Below are positions 55,517-64,000 of a stretch of DNA of 64,000 nt, in pieces. The notes under the pieces were generated by a model. That model saw nothing but the letters and a program-made list of their open reading frames with translations, made no database searches and was not told the DNA's origin. This DNA is from Alcanivorax sp. GTDB taxonomy: Bacteria; Pseudomonadota; Gammaproteobacteria; Pseudomonadales; Alcanivoracaceae. A program made the translations under genes and the position numbers. Within the stretch, counting starts at the first letter, position 1; each line of letters begins with the position of its first letter. Location of the stretch: NCBI GenBank assembly GCA_022565695.1, contig JAIUME010000011.1:26906-90905 (forward strand), given 5' to 3'.

Positions 55517-56455
55517 TCAGCCCCGGTGGGCCGCCCCGCAGGCGTAGGCATCCACCTCATCAGCCAGCGCCTGGGCCACGCCCGGGCGGTATTTCACCAG
55601 CAGCGCCCAGAGCACCGCTTGGGTTTCGACATCCACCTGCCCGTCATGGCGGCGCTGGCGAAAATGCAGCTGGAAAGCCCGTAACACATCACGGGTCTGT
55701 GCATCCATCTCCCCACTCACCACAATCGGATAGCCATACCCCCGCAGCCCGGCCTGCAGACTGGTGACCGAGGGCGGCGCCACACTGAAAACCGCCTCAT
55801 AGCAGGCAACGATGTCGTCATCAGGCCAGGCGCCGATACCCGCCTCGTAGAGGCGTCGCCAGGGGAACCGTGGGCCGGGATCAAGCTTGCGGGAGGGCGC
55901 CACATCTGAATGCGCCACCACGTTCACCGGGTCGATGTCATGGCGGGCAATGATGTCCTGCGCCAGGGCAATCACGGCCTCGATCTGGTCTTCCGGGTAC
56001 CGGGCCCAGTAAAGCCCGAACAGGGTGCCGCGCGGCCCGGCATTGGTGATCTCGATGCCGATGGAGGTGTCATTGATATTGCGCCGATCCCCCCACTCAC
56101 TGACGCCGGCGTGCCAGGCGCGACGCTTTTCTTCCACCAGTTGATAGATCAGTGGCGCGCCACCGCGCGACTGCCGCGCCGGTAACGGCATCAGATAATG
56201 GGCGCTGACCCGGGGACCGGTCAGCGTGTGCAAGGCACGGGCTTCATGATGCCCGGTATAATGAATGACCAGATGGTAGACACGGCTGTTATGGGAGGGC
56301 GCCACATGGCTGCGATCCACCACGTAGCCATCGCGTCGCTCTGTCTGGGTGAGCTGAGAGCACCCGGAAAACGGCACACACATCAGCAGCGCCAACAGGC
56401 CCAGTGGGCCTGTCAGCCAACGTGAATACCTTGTGTCAGCGCAGACTCCAGCCAT
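55517..56455 (-). CDS. N-acetylmuramoyl-L-alanine amidase lipoprotein (AmiD-like)
   Basis: 312 aa. A signal peptide ends in the lipobox FSGC; the Amidase_2 domain has zinc His in VIHYTG, the catalytic Glu/Lys region and the last His in VAHSDVAPSRKLDPGPRFPW. A C-terminal peptidoglycan-binding-like segment (QTRDVLRAFQLHFR) follows. It removes stem peptides from murein, probably anchored in the outer membrane. The ATG at 56455 lies inside the sppA end (20 bp overlap); the GTG at 56461 is an alternative. Confidence 0.92.
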   Translation of the reverse strand: MAGVCADTRYSRWLTGPLGLLALLMCVPFSGCSQLTQTERRDGYVVDRSHVAPSHNSRVYHLVIHYTGHHEARALHTLTGPRVSAHYLMPLPARQSRGGAPLIYQLVEEKRRAWHAGVSEWGDRRNINDTSIGIEITNAGPRGTLFGLYWARYPEDQIEAVIALAQDIIARHDIDPVNVVAHSDVAPSRKLDPGPRFPWRRLYEAGIGAWPDDDIVACYEAVFSVAPPSVTSLQAGLRGYGYPIVVSGEMDAQTRDVLRAFQLHFRQRRHDGQVDVETQAVLWALLVKYRPGVAQALADEVDAYACGAAHRG

Positions 56456-57446
56456 CAACACCCATCACCTGCCCGATACCACGGCCAATGCTGACACCGA
56501 AACCACGCAGGAAGCGCTCGAACGGATGCGGCAGCACCGAGTAATCGACAATTTCTTCTGCACCAATGACATCACGAGCCACATTACCCGGGCTGCCCGT
56601 ACCGTCGGCCAGACCCAGCTGCACCGCTTCTTCGCCCGTCCAGATCAGGCCGGAAAACAGCTCCGGATGCTCCGCTTCTTTCAGGCGCTCACCACGCCCC
56701 TCGCGCACGGCACTGATGAACTGCTCATGCACGCCATCCAGCAGCCGCTGGATGTGCGCCTGCTGATCCGCTTCGACCGGACCAAAGGGGTCCATGATGG
56801 CCTTGTTGTCCCCGGAGGTCAGGACGCGGCGTTCCACACCCAGTTTCTCCAGCGCTTCGGTAAATCCGAAACCGGCCATGATCACACCGATGGAACCGAC
56901 AATACTGGACGGGTCCACATAGATTTCATCGGCGGCTGCAGCAATATAGTAGGCACCGGACGCCCCGACATCAGTGATCACTGCGTACACCTTCTTGTCC
57001 GGGTACTCGGCTTTCAGACGACGGATCTCGTTATAGACATAGGCGGACTGCACGGGTGAGCCACCAGGGCTGTTGATACGCAACATCACGGCTTGCGAAA
57101 ATTCAGCCTCGAAGGCGCGACGCAAACCACTGGTGAGCGCATCGGCACTGGCCTCGGCACCGTCGGCAATAATACCGCTGACATCCACCATGGCGGTATG
57201 CGGCTCGGTCGGCGCGGTAAAGCCACCGGTCCCCATGCGCATGGGCAGGAACAGAATCAGGATCAGAAACAGATAACCCAGCGTCGCCATGCGAAAAAAG
57301 ATGCTCCAGCGGCGCTGTTTGCGCTGCTCGTCCTGCATCGACATCACAACCTTTTCGATCAACTGCCATTCACGGTTGTTCTGCGGGGGTGTTGGCCGGC
57401 TACCGCCTGCACCACTCCCCTGAACACCGTATCCCGATTCCGCCAT
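56436..57446 (-). CDS. sppA: Signal peptide peptidase SppA-type S49 protease
   Basis: 336 aa, short single-domain form. One membrane helix (about 45-67), the S49 core with INSPGGSPVQSAYVYNEIR, catalytic Ser in VGASGAYYIA and Lys in TSGDNKAIMDPFGP, typical of short SppA proteins that act as oligomers. AGGAGAAGG precedes the start. Overlaps the amidase gene. Confidence 0.93.
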   Translation of the reverse strand: MAESGYGVQGSGAGGSRPTPPQNNREWQLIEKVVMSMQDEQRKQRRWSIFFRMATLGYLFLILILFLPMRMGTGGFTAPTEPHTAMVDVSGIIADGAEASADALTSGLRRAFEAEFSQAVMLRINSPGGSPVQSAYVYNEIRRLKAEYPDKKVYAVITDVGASGAYYIAAAADEIYVDPSSIVGSIGVIMAGFGFTEALEKLGVERRVLTSGDNKAIMDPFGPVEADQQAHIQRLLDGVHEQFISAVREGRGERLKEAEHPELFSGLIWTGEEAVQLGLADGTGSPGNVARDVIGAEEIVDYSVLPHPFERFLRGFGVSIGRGIGQVMGVDGWSLR

Positions 57447-57483
57447 TTTGCCTTCTCCTGTTGCGATTCAGTGCTGTTGCGAT

Positions 57484-58161
57484 TCAGAGACTGCCTTCTG
57501 CCAACGCTGCCTGCGGCAGCCCCAGCCAGGGCAGTAATGCGTCAATACGATCCAGCAATGCCAGCGGGCCATGGGGGGCCAACAAGGCTACTTCATGGGC
57601 GCCATACACCACGCCGACACGATCCACCCCGGCGCGCGCTGCCATTTCCATATCAAATCCTGTGTCACCCACCACCAGCGCACGCGCCGGCGGGCAAGCC
57701 AGTTCGTCGAGTATGGCATGCACCATATCCGGATGCGGCTTGGACCGTGTCTCATCAGCGCAACGCGACGTATGAAAGTAGCGATCCAGCCCCGTATTGC
57801 GCCAGACCCGATCCAGCCCCTTGCGGCTCTTGCCCGTGGCCACCGCCAGTTGCAGCCCCTCCGCACGCAACACCTCAAGTGTGTTCAGCGCGCCGGGGAA
57901 CATCGGGCTGGGCTGCTGCTCTGCCGCAATGAAATGCACCGCATAGCGCTCGCGCATCGCCTCAACCAACGGCTCGTCCGCCGCCGGATACAAGGCCCTG
58001 ATGGCTTCGTACAGACCGAGCCCGATAATCGACTGTAACTGCAGTGACGGCAATGCCGGCAGCGAGACGTCCGCCGCCGCCCGTGCCAGACAACTGACAA
58101 TCCGACCGGTGGAATCCATCAGGGTGCCATCCCAGTCAAAAATAATCAGTGAATAGCGCAT
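57484..58161 (-). CDS. HAD-superfamily phosphatase (phosphoglycolate-phosphatase-like)
   Basis: 225 aa. HAD-IA motifs: FDWDGTLMDS (catalytic Asp), VATGKSRKG (motif II Thr), a Lys in SKPHPDM and VVGDTGFDMEMAARAG (motif III). Position between rluC and sppA matches a Pseudomonas phosphatase gene of uncertain substrate. 16 bp after rluC, so likely co-transcribed. Confidence 0.9.
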   Translation of the reverse strand: MRYSLIIFDWDGTLMDSTGRIVSCLARAAADVSLPALPSLQLQSIIGLGLYEAIRALYPAADEPLVEAMRERYAVHFIAAEQQPSPMFPGALNTLEVLRAEGLQLAVATGKSRKGLDRVWRNTGLDRYFHTSRCADETRSKPHPDMVHAILDELACPPARALVVGDTGFDMEMAARAGVDRVGVVYGAHEVALLAPHGPLALLDRIDALLPWLGLPQAALAEGSL

Positions 58162-58177
58162 CAGGCTTGCTCACCCA

Positions 58178-59515
58178 TCAGGATCGACCTCTTTTGTTTT
58201 TCGGCGGCGGTGTACCCGTGGCTCTGCCGGATGGCCTTCCTTTGCTGCGGCCCGTCGGCTTGGCCCGGGCGCCGGACGACTTGCCTCGCGCTGATTTGCC
58301 GGGCTCTCGTTTTCCAGACTCTCTCTTTCCAGATTCGCCCTTGCCGGACCTTGAATCACTCGACCCGCTCTTGCGCGTGGCGGCTTTTGCTGGCCTGGCC
58401 GTTTCCGGGGCAGCGGTGCCAGCCCCGGCGTTCTGCCGATTGCCGCGCGGCTGCGCGCGGGATCGGGTCTGCTCCGAGGCAGCACGACCCTGAGCGCGGT
58501 CAGGCAGCGGCGCAGCCGTAACCGGGTCGTCGCCCACCGGGGGCAGCGCCGGGGCGGTCACCGGATGCTGTCGCAGCCGCTGCAGGGCATCCTCAAACGC
58601 CTCGTCCAGGGGCGCCGCAAGCTGCAGCATCTCGCCGGATTCGGGGTGTCTGAGCCCCAGATAACGGGCGTGAAGAAACATACGCGCGTGGCCGAGCTCC
58701 CGGGCCCAGTGGGCATTCTCCTGCGGATCACCGTATTTGGGGTCACCCACCAGCGGGAACCCGCCAAAGCGTGCATGCACGCGTATCTGGTGCGTGCGGC
58801 CGGTCCCCAGTGTCGCTTCCACCAACGCCAGATCCCCGAAACGCTCCAGCAGCTTGAAGTCCGTGCGCGAAGCCTTGCCTTCCTGCGATACCCGCACCAC
58901 CCGCTCGTTGCCGTGGGTCTGCTTCAGCAGCGGCGCCTCGATGGTGCGCTGCTTGCCCGTAAAGCCCCGGCAGATCAGCCAATAACGCTTTTCGATGCCC
59001 CCATCGAGCATCAACCGCTGCAAGCGCCGCAGGAAAGGCCGGTGCTTTGCCAGCATGATGGCCCCGGAGGTGTCCCGATCAAGGCGGTGAACCAGCTCCA
59101 GATTGCGGTCGTCCGGCCGCAACACCCGGAGCGATTCGATCAGCCCCAGACTGATACCACTGCCACCGTGAACGGCCAGCCCCACCGGCTTGTTGTAGAC
59201 CAGCAGCTTGTCATCCTCATGGATCAGGCTGCGGCTGAGACGCTCCCCCAGAGACTGGCTGACAGCGGGCGTGCCGCTATCGCCCGCGACACGCACGGGC
59301 GGGATGCGCACCTGATCGCCGTCTTCCAGGCGATAGGTCTGCTTGATGCGTTTGCCGTTCACGCGCACCTGGCCATCGCGGATGATGCGATAGATGCGGG
59401 ATTTGGGGACGCCTTTCAGCGTGGCCATCAGGAAGTTATCCAGACGCTGACCGGCGCGGTCGGCATCGATGCTTACATGAGTGACGCTGGGGGTAGAGCT
59501 CGGGGTGTCTGACAT
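58178..59515 (-). CDS. rluC: 23S rRNA pseudouridine synthase RluC with basic C-terminal tail
   Basis: 445 aa from ATG 59515 (MSDTPSSTPSVTHVSIDADR); the ATG at 59551 is in frame but poorly supported. S4 domain (AGQRLDNFLMATLKGVPKS), catalytic Asp in VHRLDRDTSGAIML and TGRTHQIRVH. E. coli RluC ends near residue 319; here about 125 extra residues rich in Lys, Arg, Gly and Ser form a disordered, RNA-binding-like tail. Divergent from rne. Confidence 0.93.
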   Translation of the reverse strand: MSDTPSSTPSVTHVSIDADRAGQRLDNFLMATLKGVPKSRIYRIIRDGQVRVNGKRIKQTYRLEDGDQVRIPPVRVAGDSGTPAVSQSLGERLSRSLIHEDDKLLVYNKPVGLAVHGGSGISLGLIESLRVLRPDDRNLELVHRLDRDTSGAIMLAKHRPFLRRLQRLMLDGGIEKRYWLICRGFTGKQRTIEAPLLKQTHGNERVVRVSQEGKASRTDFKLLERFGDLALVEATLGTGRTHQIRVHARFGGFPLVGDPKYGDPQENAHWARELGHARMFLHARYLGLRHPESGEMLQLAAPLDEAFEDALQRLRQHPVTAPALPPVGDDPVTAAPLPDRAQGRAASEQTRSRAQPRGNRQNAGAGTAAPETARPAKAATRKSGSSDSRSGKGESGKRESGKREPGKSARGKSSGARAKPTGRSKGRPSGRATGTPPPKNKRGRS

Positions 59516-60204
59516 GCCGGCGATTCTAAACAGGCCGCAGGCAAAGTGCATCAGCCATCTTCATCTGCCCCGGCGCCCGCAGCCCACAACCGGGCCACAA
59601 CGGCGGGGGCGGCGCTATCTAATTGATCCGCCGACTATTTTGCTGCTATAGTTCCCTGTCGGCCGTTTACCGGCCCCGGCGACGCGCAGCGGACATTCGC
59701 CGGGTGCAGCAGGGATTCGCCCGACAAAGCGACAGATATATGACTGGCGCCGAGCACATCATGATGGCCCGGCGCAGCAGGAAAATACCTTTGGACATGC
59801 CGTCGAAACCCTATGCGACGACGGCGATTCGACAACCCAGGTAGCCTGCAGAGACGCCCCGACTGAATCGGGCGACAGACTGAATACGATAGCTATACGG
59901 CAGAAAGATGCCTCGCGGGGCCGCCCGCTTGATCGCGGCCCCAGCCAGATAACAGGTTCTATGCCGCCCGGGCTGATCACCATCGCCGGGGCAGCAGACA
60001 ACCCAGGCGTGATCTCCGAACACCATCGGGGAACCGCGTTCGGGACAGAATAGCCGGCAATTACCGGCCCGCAGCCTTACGGGAGGGCTAACACGGTGTT
60101 TCATGCCGTCTCCCGGCTGTACAAGAAGTCTGTCCGTCCGGTTCCCGGTCTGACGCCCTGTAACGGGCCCTCTGTCATGGCTACCCTATAAATGTGGTAG
60201 ACAC
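59516..60204 (+). promoter_or_regulatory. Long rne leader region
   Basis: About 690 bp without a credible gene between rluC and rne. It contains the promoter candidate at 59623-59652, the hairpin GGGGCCGC/GCGGCCCC (59917-59924 and 59935-59942), and several smaller hairpins including one near 59853-59872. In E. coli a structured rne leader lets RNase E degrade its own message; the same role is likely here. Short frames in this region show no coding features. Confidence 0.6.
59623..59652 (+). promoter_or_regulatory. Candidate sigma-70 promoter of rne
   Basis: TTGATC (59623-59628), 18-bp spacer, TATAGT (59647-59652). Predicts a leader of about 545 nt before the rne ATG at 60205. Confidence 0.5.
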
Positions 60205-63200
60205 ATGAAACGTATGCTTATCAACGCAACCCACCCTGAAGAGGTGCGTGTTGCACTGGTCGATGGCCAGCGGCTGTATGACCTGGACATCGAACACCGG
60301 ACCCGGGAACAGAAGAAAGCCAACATCTATAAAGGCAAGATCACCCGCGTCGAACCCTCCCTTGAAGCTGCTTTCGTTGATTTCGGCGCCGAGCGCCATG
60401 GCTTTCTGCCATTGAAAGAAATTTCCCGCCAGTACTTCAGCAAGGATCCGAAAGACATCCAGGGCCGCATCAATATCAAGGAAGTGGTCCGTGAAGGTCA
60501 GGAAGTCATCATTCAGGTCGACAAGGAAGAGCGCGGCAATAAAGGCGCTGCACTGTCCACCTTTATCAGCCTGGCTGGCCGTTACCTGGTCCTGATGCCC
60601 AACAACCCCCGTGCCGGTGGCATCTCCCGCCGCATCGAAGGTGAAGAGCGCCAGGAACTCAAGGAAGCACTGAGCTCACTCAAATTGCCCGCCGACATGG
60701 GCGTGATCGTGCGCACCGCCGGCCTGGGCCGTTCCCCGGAAGAACTGCAGTGGGATCTCGACTACCTGCTGAAGCTGTGGGACAGCATCGACACGGCAGG
60801 CAAAAGCCGCCCTGCCCCGTTCCTGGTGTACCAGGAATCCAATGTCATCATTCGCGCCATCCGCGATTACCTGCGCAAGGATATCGGCGAAGTACTGATC
60901 GATTCCGACGAGACCTTCGCAGAGGCCAATGGCTTCGTCACCCAGGTGATGAACGACTTTGCCAACAAGATCAAACTGTACAAGGATGAGACACCGCTGT
61001 TTTCCCGTTACCAGATCGAATCCCAGATCGAGACGGCATTCCAGCGTGAAGTGAAGCTGCCCTCCGGCGGCTCGATTGTCATTGATCCTACCGAAGCACT
61101 GGTCTCCATCGACATCAACTCCTCCCGCGCCACCAAAGGCGCGGACATCGAGGAAACCGCCCTGCAGACCAACCTGGAAGCCGCAGACGAAATCGCGCGC
61201 CAGCTGCGACTGCGGGATATCGGCGGCCTGATCGTGGTCGATTTCATCGACATGGGCCCCGCTCGCAACCAGCGTGAAGTGGAAAACCGCATGCGCGAAG
61301 CGCTGGAAGCGGACCGCGCACGCGTGCAGGTTGGCCGCATCTCCCGTTTCGGCCTGATGGAACTGTCCCGTCAGCGTCTGCGCCCGTCCCTCGGCGAAAC
61401 ATCCAGCATTGTCTGCCCGCGCTGTAACGGCCAGGGCCACATCCGCGACGTCAAATCCCTCGCACTGTCCATCCTGCGTCTGGTGGAAGAAGAGGTGATG
61501 AAAGAGCGTACCGGCGAAATCCAGGCGCAAGTGCCCGTACCGGTGGCCACCTACCTGCTGAACGAAAAACGCCAGGCCCTGCGCGATATCGAAGCTCGCT
61601 ACAAGATTCGCGTACTGATCATTCCGAATCAGAATCTGGAAACACCGCATTTCGAAGTCCAGCGCATTCGCGACGACCAGGTGCACGCCACACTGGTCAG
61701 CCATGAAGTGGATCTGCTGGAAGGCGAAGAAGATCCGAGCCTTGTGTCTGCCCAGGATACCGAGATCAAACGTCAGGAAGCTGCCGTCAAACTGGTGGCA
61801 CCGGATACTGCTGCGCCACCGCCGAAACCGAAGCCCGAGCCAGAAGCCAAGGCGGTTGCCGCTGCAACACCCGGCATGCTCGCCCGATTCCTGGCGTTTC
61901 TCGCGCAACTGTTCAAGAGCGACGATGCAGGGAACGAGAAACCGAAACGCAAACCTGCCCCGCGCAATGACAACCAGGGCAACCGTCGTGGCACAGAAGC
62001 CCGCGGTGGCCAGGGACGCACCCGTCGCGGCGGCGAAGGCCGCCAGAGCGAAGGCGGTCGCGGTCGACGCAACGACACGCGCGGTGGCCGCGGCGACGCT
62101 CGTAACGACGCTCGTAATGATAAGGACGGCGACAGCCCGCGCGGACGTGGCGGGCGCAATGCCGACAACCGGAATGCCGACGGCCGCAAAGACGGTGGTC
62201 GCCCGGAGCGGCAGGACGCTCGACAAGATAATCGACAAGACCCTCGTCCAGAAAAAGGCCCACAACAGAAAGCCCCCCAGCCCGCCGCGGATAAACCGCA
62301 GCGCGCTGAGCGCAATGAGGCCGACGGCAACCGCCAGGACGCCGCGCAGGACGGCACCTCGTCCGAGCAGCAGCCACGCAGCGGTCGCAGCCGTCGTCGT
62401 CGCAGCCGCGGCGGCAGCGGTGGCGGCAACAATGCCCAGCAAGGTGCTCAGCAAGGCGAGCAGCAAGAAGGCCAGGACGCGCAGCAAGACAGCCGACCGC
62501 CGCGCCAGGCGCGCCAGCAAGGCAACGAACGCAATGACGACAGCGATACACCCAGCGATAACAACGATATCCGTAGCCAGGATGGTGCCGAGCGCCGTTC
62601 ACAGGTGAAAGATGATCGCCCGCTGCGTCAACGCCAGCGCCCGGCCCGTGGCCAGGACGCCGCCGCGCCCCAGGCACAGTCAGACAACACCGAACAAAAC
62701 GCTGAGCAAACAGCCGCCGCCCCGACACCGCCTCAGGCAAAAGAGCCGGCACAGGACAAGGCCGCCAACGCAAGCGACAACAGCACTGCCACAAAGCCTG
62801 CAGCGGAATCCGTTGCCGCGCCTGTGGCACCGGCAGCACAGCCGCAGCCAGCCAGCGAAAAGCCGGACCAGAAACCTGAACAGAAGCCGGAACAACGCAC
62901 TGCTGAGCAGAAACCTGCTGAACAGCCGAAAGCCGCAGCCGCCAAACCGGCAGCGAACGGCAACCAGGCAGATCGCAACGCCGACAAGGCACCGATCCGC
63001 GATGTGGATGGCAACAAGGCAGACGGCAACACAACAGCCAGTACGCCTGCTCCGGCCCCGGAAAAACCAGCCCAGGCCCGCAACACGCCTGCCGCTGAAA
63101 AACCTGCCGCCGACAAGCCTGCCGTTGAGGCACCTGCTGAAAAGCCGGCAGCGCCGCAAAACGCTGCGACTGACAAACCGGCGGTGGACAAACCCGCAGC

Positions 63201-63576
63201 CGACAAACCCGCCGCAACCGCTGCACCGACGCCTGCCACCCAACAACCGGTGACAGACAAACCGGCAACGGAAAAGCCTGCGGCGCCTGCACCTGCACCG
63301 ACTCAGGCACAGGCACCGTCCGCAGCAGCCCCTTCAGCGCCCCCTGCAACACCCCAGGCTGCTGACGGCAAAGCGGAGAGCAACAAGCAGACTGCGGCAC
63401 CGCAGAGCACCGCGGACAAACCCGCTCAACCTGTTGAGCCGGCAGCCAGCACCCCTGCCCCGACGACACAGCAACCCATCACCCGGGCCTCCAACGACCC
63501 GCGTGTGCTGCGCCGTCAACAGGAAGCAGAGCGACAGGCTGCAGCGAAGCAGGCGGAAGCCAAAAAGCCCGACTGA
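60205..63576 (+). CDS. rne: Ribonuclease E
   Basis: 1123 aa. Essential endonuclease and degradosome scaffold. The N-terminal half has the S1 domain ([26 protein letters not shown] landmarks), RNase H-like and DNase I-like parts with [13 protein letters not shown] and [10 protein letters not shown], and the zinc-link CPRCNGQGH (about residue 405). Residues from about 550 are disordered: an amphipathic membrane-targeting-like segment ([14 protein letters not shown]), Arg/Gly-rich RNA-binding stretches, then an Ala/Pro/Lys-rich repetitive tail ([10 protein letters not shown]). Ends near a strong terminator. Confidence 0.97.
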   Translation: MKRMLINATHPEEVRVALVDGQRLYDLDIEHRTREQKKANIYKGKITRVEPSLEAAFVDFGAERHGFLPLKEISRQYFSKDPKDIQGRINIKEVVREGQEVIIQVDKEERGNKGAALSTFISLAGRYLVLMPNNPRAGGISRRIEGEERQELKEALSSLKLPADMGVIVRTAGLGRSPEELQWDLDYLLKLWDSIDTAGKSRPAPFLVYQESNVIIRAIRDYLRKDIGEVLIDSDETFAEANGFVTQVMNDFANKIKLYKDETPLFSRYQIESQIETAFQREVKLPSGGSIVIDPTEALVSIDINSSRATKGADIEETALQTNLEAADEIARQLRLRDIGGLIVVDFIDMGPARNQREVENRMREALEADRARVQVGRISRFGLMELSRQRLRPSLGETSSIVCPRCNGQGHIRDVKSLALSILRLVEEEVMKERTGEIQAQVPVPVATYLLNEKRQALRDIEARYKIRVLIIPNQNLETPHFEVQRIRDDQVHATLVSHEVDLLEGEEDPSLVSAQDTEIKRQEAAVKLVAPDTAAPPPKPKPEPEAKAVAAATPGMLARFLAFLAQLFKSDDAGNEKPKRKPAPRNDNQGNRRGTEARGGQGRTRRGGEGRQSEGGRGRRNDTRGGRGDARNDARNDKDGDSPRGRGGRNADNRNADGRKDGGRPERQDARQDNRQDPRPEKGPQQKAPQPAADKPQRAERNEADGNRQDAAQDGTSSEQQPRSGRSRRRRSRGGSGGGNNAQQGAQQGEQQEGQDAQQDSRPPRQARQQGNERNDDSDTPSDNNDIRSQDGAERRSQVKDDRPLRQRQRPARGQDAAAPQAQSDNTEQNAEQTAAAPTPPQAKEPAQDKAANASDNSTATKPAAESVAAPVAPAAQPQPASEKPDQKPEQKPEQRTAEQKPAEQPKAAAAKPAANGNQADRNADKAPIRDVDGNKADGNTTASTPAPAPEKPAQARNTPAAEKPAADKPAVEAPAEKPAAPQNAATDKPAVDKPAADKPAATAAPTPATQQPVTDKPATEKPAAPAPAPTQAQAPSAAAPSAPPATPQAADGKAESNKQTAAPQSTADKPAQPVEPAASTPAPTTQQPITRASNDPRVLRRQQEAERQAAAKQAEAKKPD

Positions 63577-63608
63577 CGCTTTACGCGCCCGTCGCGTCGC
63601 AAAAGAAA

Positions 63609-63636
63609 AGAGGCCGCTTCTGCGGCCTCTTTTTGT
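63609..63636 (+). terminator. Rho-independent terminator of rne
   Basis: Perfect 9-bp stem AGAGGCCGC/GCGGCCTCT with loop TTCT followed by TTTTTG, 32 bp after the rne stop. Confidence 0.92.
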
Positions 63637-63694
63637 TTCATCGCGAGTTTGTTGGGGTGAGGTTCCCCAGCTAGTGGGTCACCCTCCAGCGAGA

Positions 63695-63807
63695 GGCGTT
63701 GAGGCGGGGTACGCCCTTCCGGGACCGCTCAAGCCGTCCCTGGTCGCTCGCGCTTTGGCCATCCCTGGCCAAAGAGGTCCCTACAGGGCGTACCCCACCT
63801 CAACGCC
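63695..63807. repeat. Large nested inverted repeat
   Basis: 23-bp arms at 63695-63717 and 63785-63807 differ at one position. Inside are GGGACC/GGTCCC (63721 and 63776) and the perfect hairpin CTTTGGCCA-TCCC-TGGCCAAAG (63753-63774). Together they form a cruciform-capable element of 113 bp. No coding gene is supported here. Confidence 0.8.
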
Positions 63808-63912
63808 GGAGCGAGATTCCTGTTTCAGTGGGCATCGGATTCTCAGTAGGAACCAAACCGGCGGTTGGCTGGGAGGAGTTGATACTACTGAACGTGACGG
63901 CCCACGGGGGCG

Positions 63913-64000
63913 GGGACTGCCTTTCAGGACTGTGTGAGACAAGGATGTCGAACACAAGCCCCCATGGATGGGTCCACGGCGGGTCCTGAAAGGCAGTCCC
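63913..64000. repeat. Inverted repeat element at window end
   Basis: Perfect 18-bp arms GGGACTGCCTTTCAGGAC (63913-63930) and GTCCTGAAAGGCAGTCCC (63983-64000), with a 52-bp centre containing CCCATGGATGGG. It runs to the window edge and may be longer. From memory it resembles intergenic repeats of Alcanivorax/Marinobacter-type genomes. Confidence 0.75.

Noticed and set aside
59623..59844. Short frame in the rne leader
   Set aside because: Its start overlaps the likely promoter and its product is basic with no domain; the leader reading explains the region better.
60676..63469. Long minus-strand frames opposite rne
   Set aside because: They match the disordered Ala/Pro/Arg-rich part of RNase E on the other strand, with no ribosome binding site or recognisable fold.
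63434..63989. Plus-strand frames running from the rne end through the inverted repeats
   Set aside because: They overlap the rne terminator and palindromic DNA and have no plausible start or protein family.

Overview
The window looks like chromosome of a high-GC gammaproteobacterium. The gene order rpmF-plsX-fabD-fabG-acpP-fabF-pabC-mltG-tmk-holB-pilZ with rluC and rne nearby is the Pseudomonas/oceanospirillalean arrangement, and I favour an Alcanivorax-like marine organism. That placement is an inference from gene order and protein style; no rRNA is present and nothing could be searched.

Layout. 1-7.5 kb: the 3' end of ETF-ubiquinone oxidoreductase, a terminator, then small housekeeping and stress genes (M50-type protease, MBL hydrolase, RlmA, DUF1428, a DUF4398/OmpA lipoprotein pair, a Crp/Fnr regulator with a VOC protein). 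7.7-29.2 kb: an accessory locus that is the most interesting part of the window. Two related cassettes, each a response regulator followed by a giant secreted Ig-like/OmpA protein (2269 and 2787 aa), flank one oppositely oriented operon encoding a 7TM-type sensor kinase and a TonB-dependent receptor. Each giant protein contains, near residue 1850 or 2370, what looks like a C-terminal sorting signal fused directly to a second signal peptide and an OmpA-type outer-membrane protein. The second giant gene carries one extra copy of an exact 1548-bp period. 29.2-33.4 kb: a transposase-like OrfA fragment, a DUF1538/DUF1538/PII-like operon, a GNAT-nitrilase fusion and a hypothetical protein. 33.5-42.6 kb: sirtuin, DAHP synthase, redoxin, HSL-type esterase, DUF1285, TetR regulator, class V aminotransferase, a YiiX-like protein that seems to lack its catalytic residues, and a GlyGly-CTERM trypsin-like protease. 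42.8-54.7 kb: a long minus-strand run (rmuC, tatD-type DNase, pilZ, holB, tmk, mltG, pabC, fabF, acpP, fabG, fabD, plsX, rpmF, yceD) for fatty-acid and phospholipid synthesis, cell wall, nucleotide supply and pilus assembly. fabH is absent between plsX and fabD. 54.9-63.6 kb: maf, an amidase lipoprotein, sppA, a HAD phosphatase and rluC, then divergently rne with a leader of about 550 nt. 63.7-64 kb: inverted-repeat-rich non-coding DNA.

How the genes may work together. The accessory locus reads as a signal-controlled cell-surface module: the kinase (with its receptor-like partner) could control two response regulators, each placed directly upstream of a very large surface protein. This regulatory link is inferred from position only. 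The rest is ordinary core metabolism in compact operons, many with ATGA-type stop/start overlaps.
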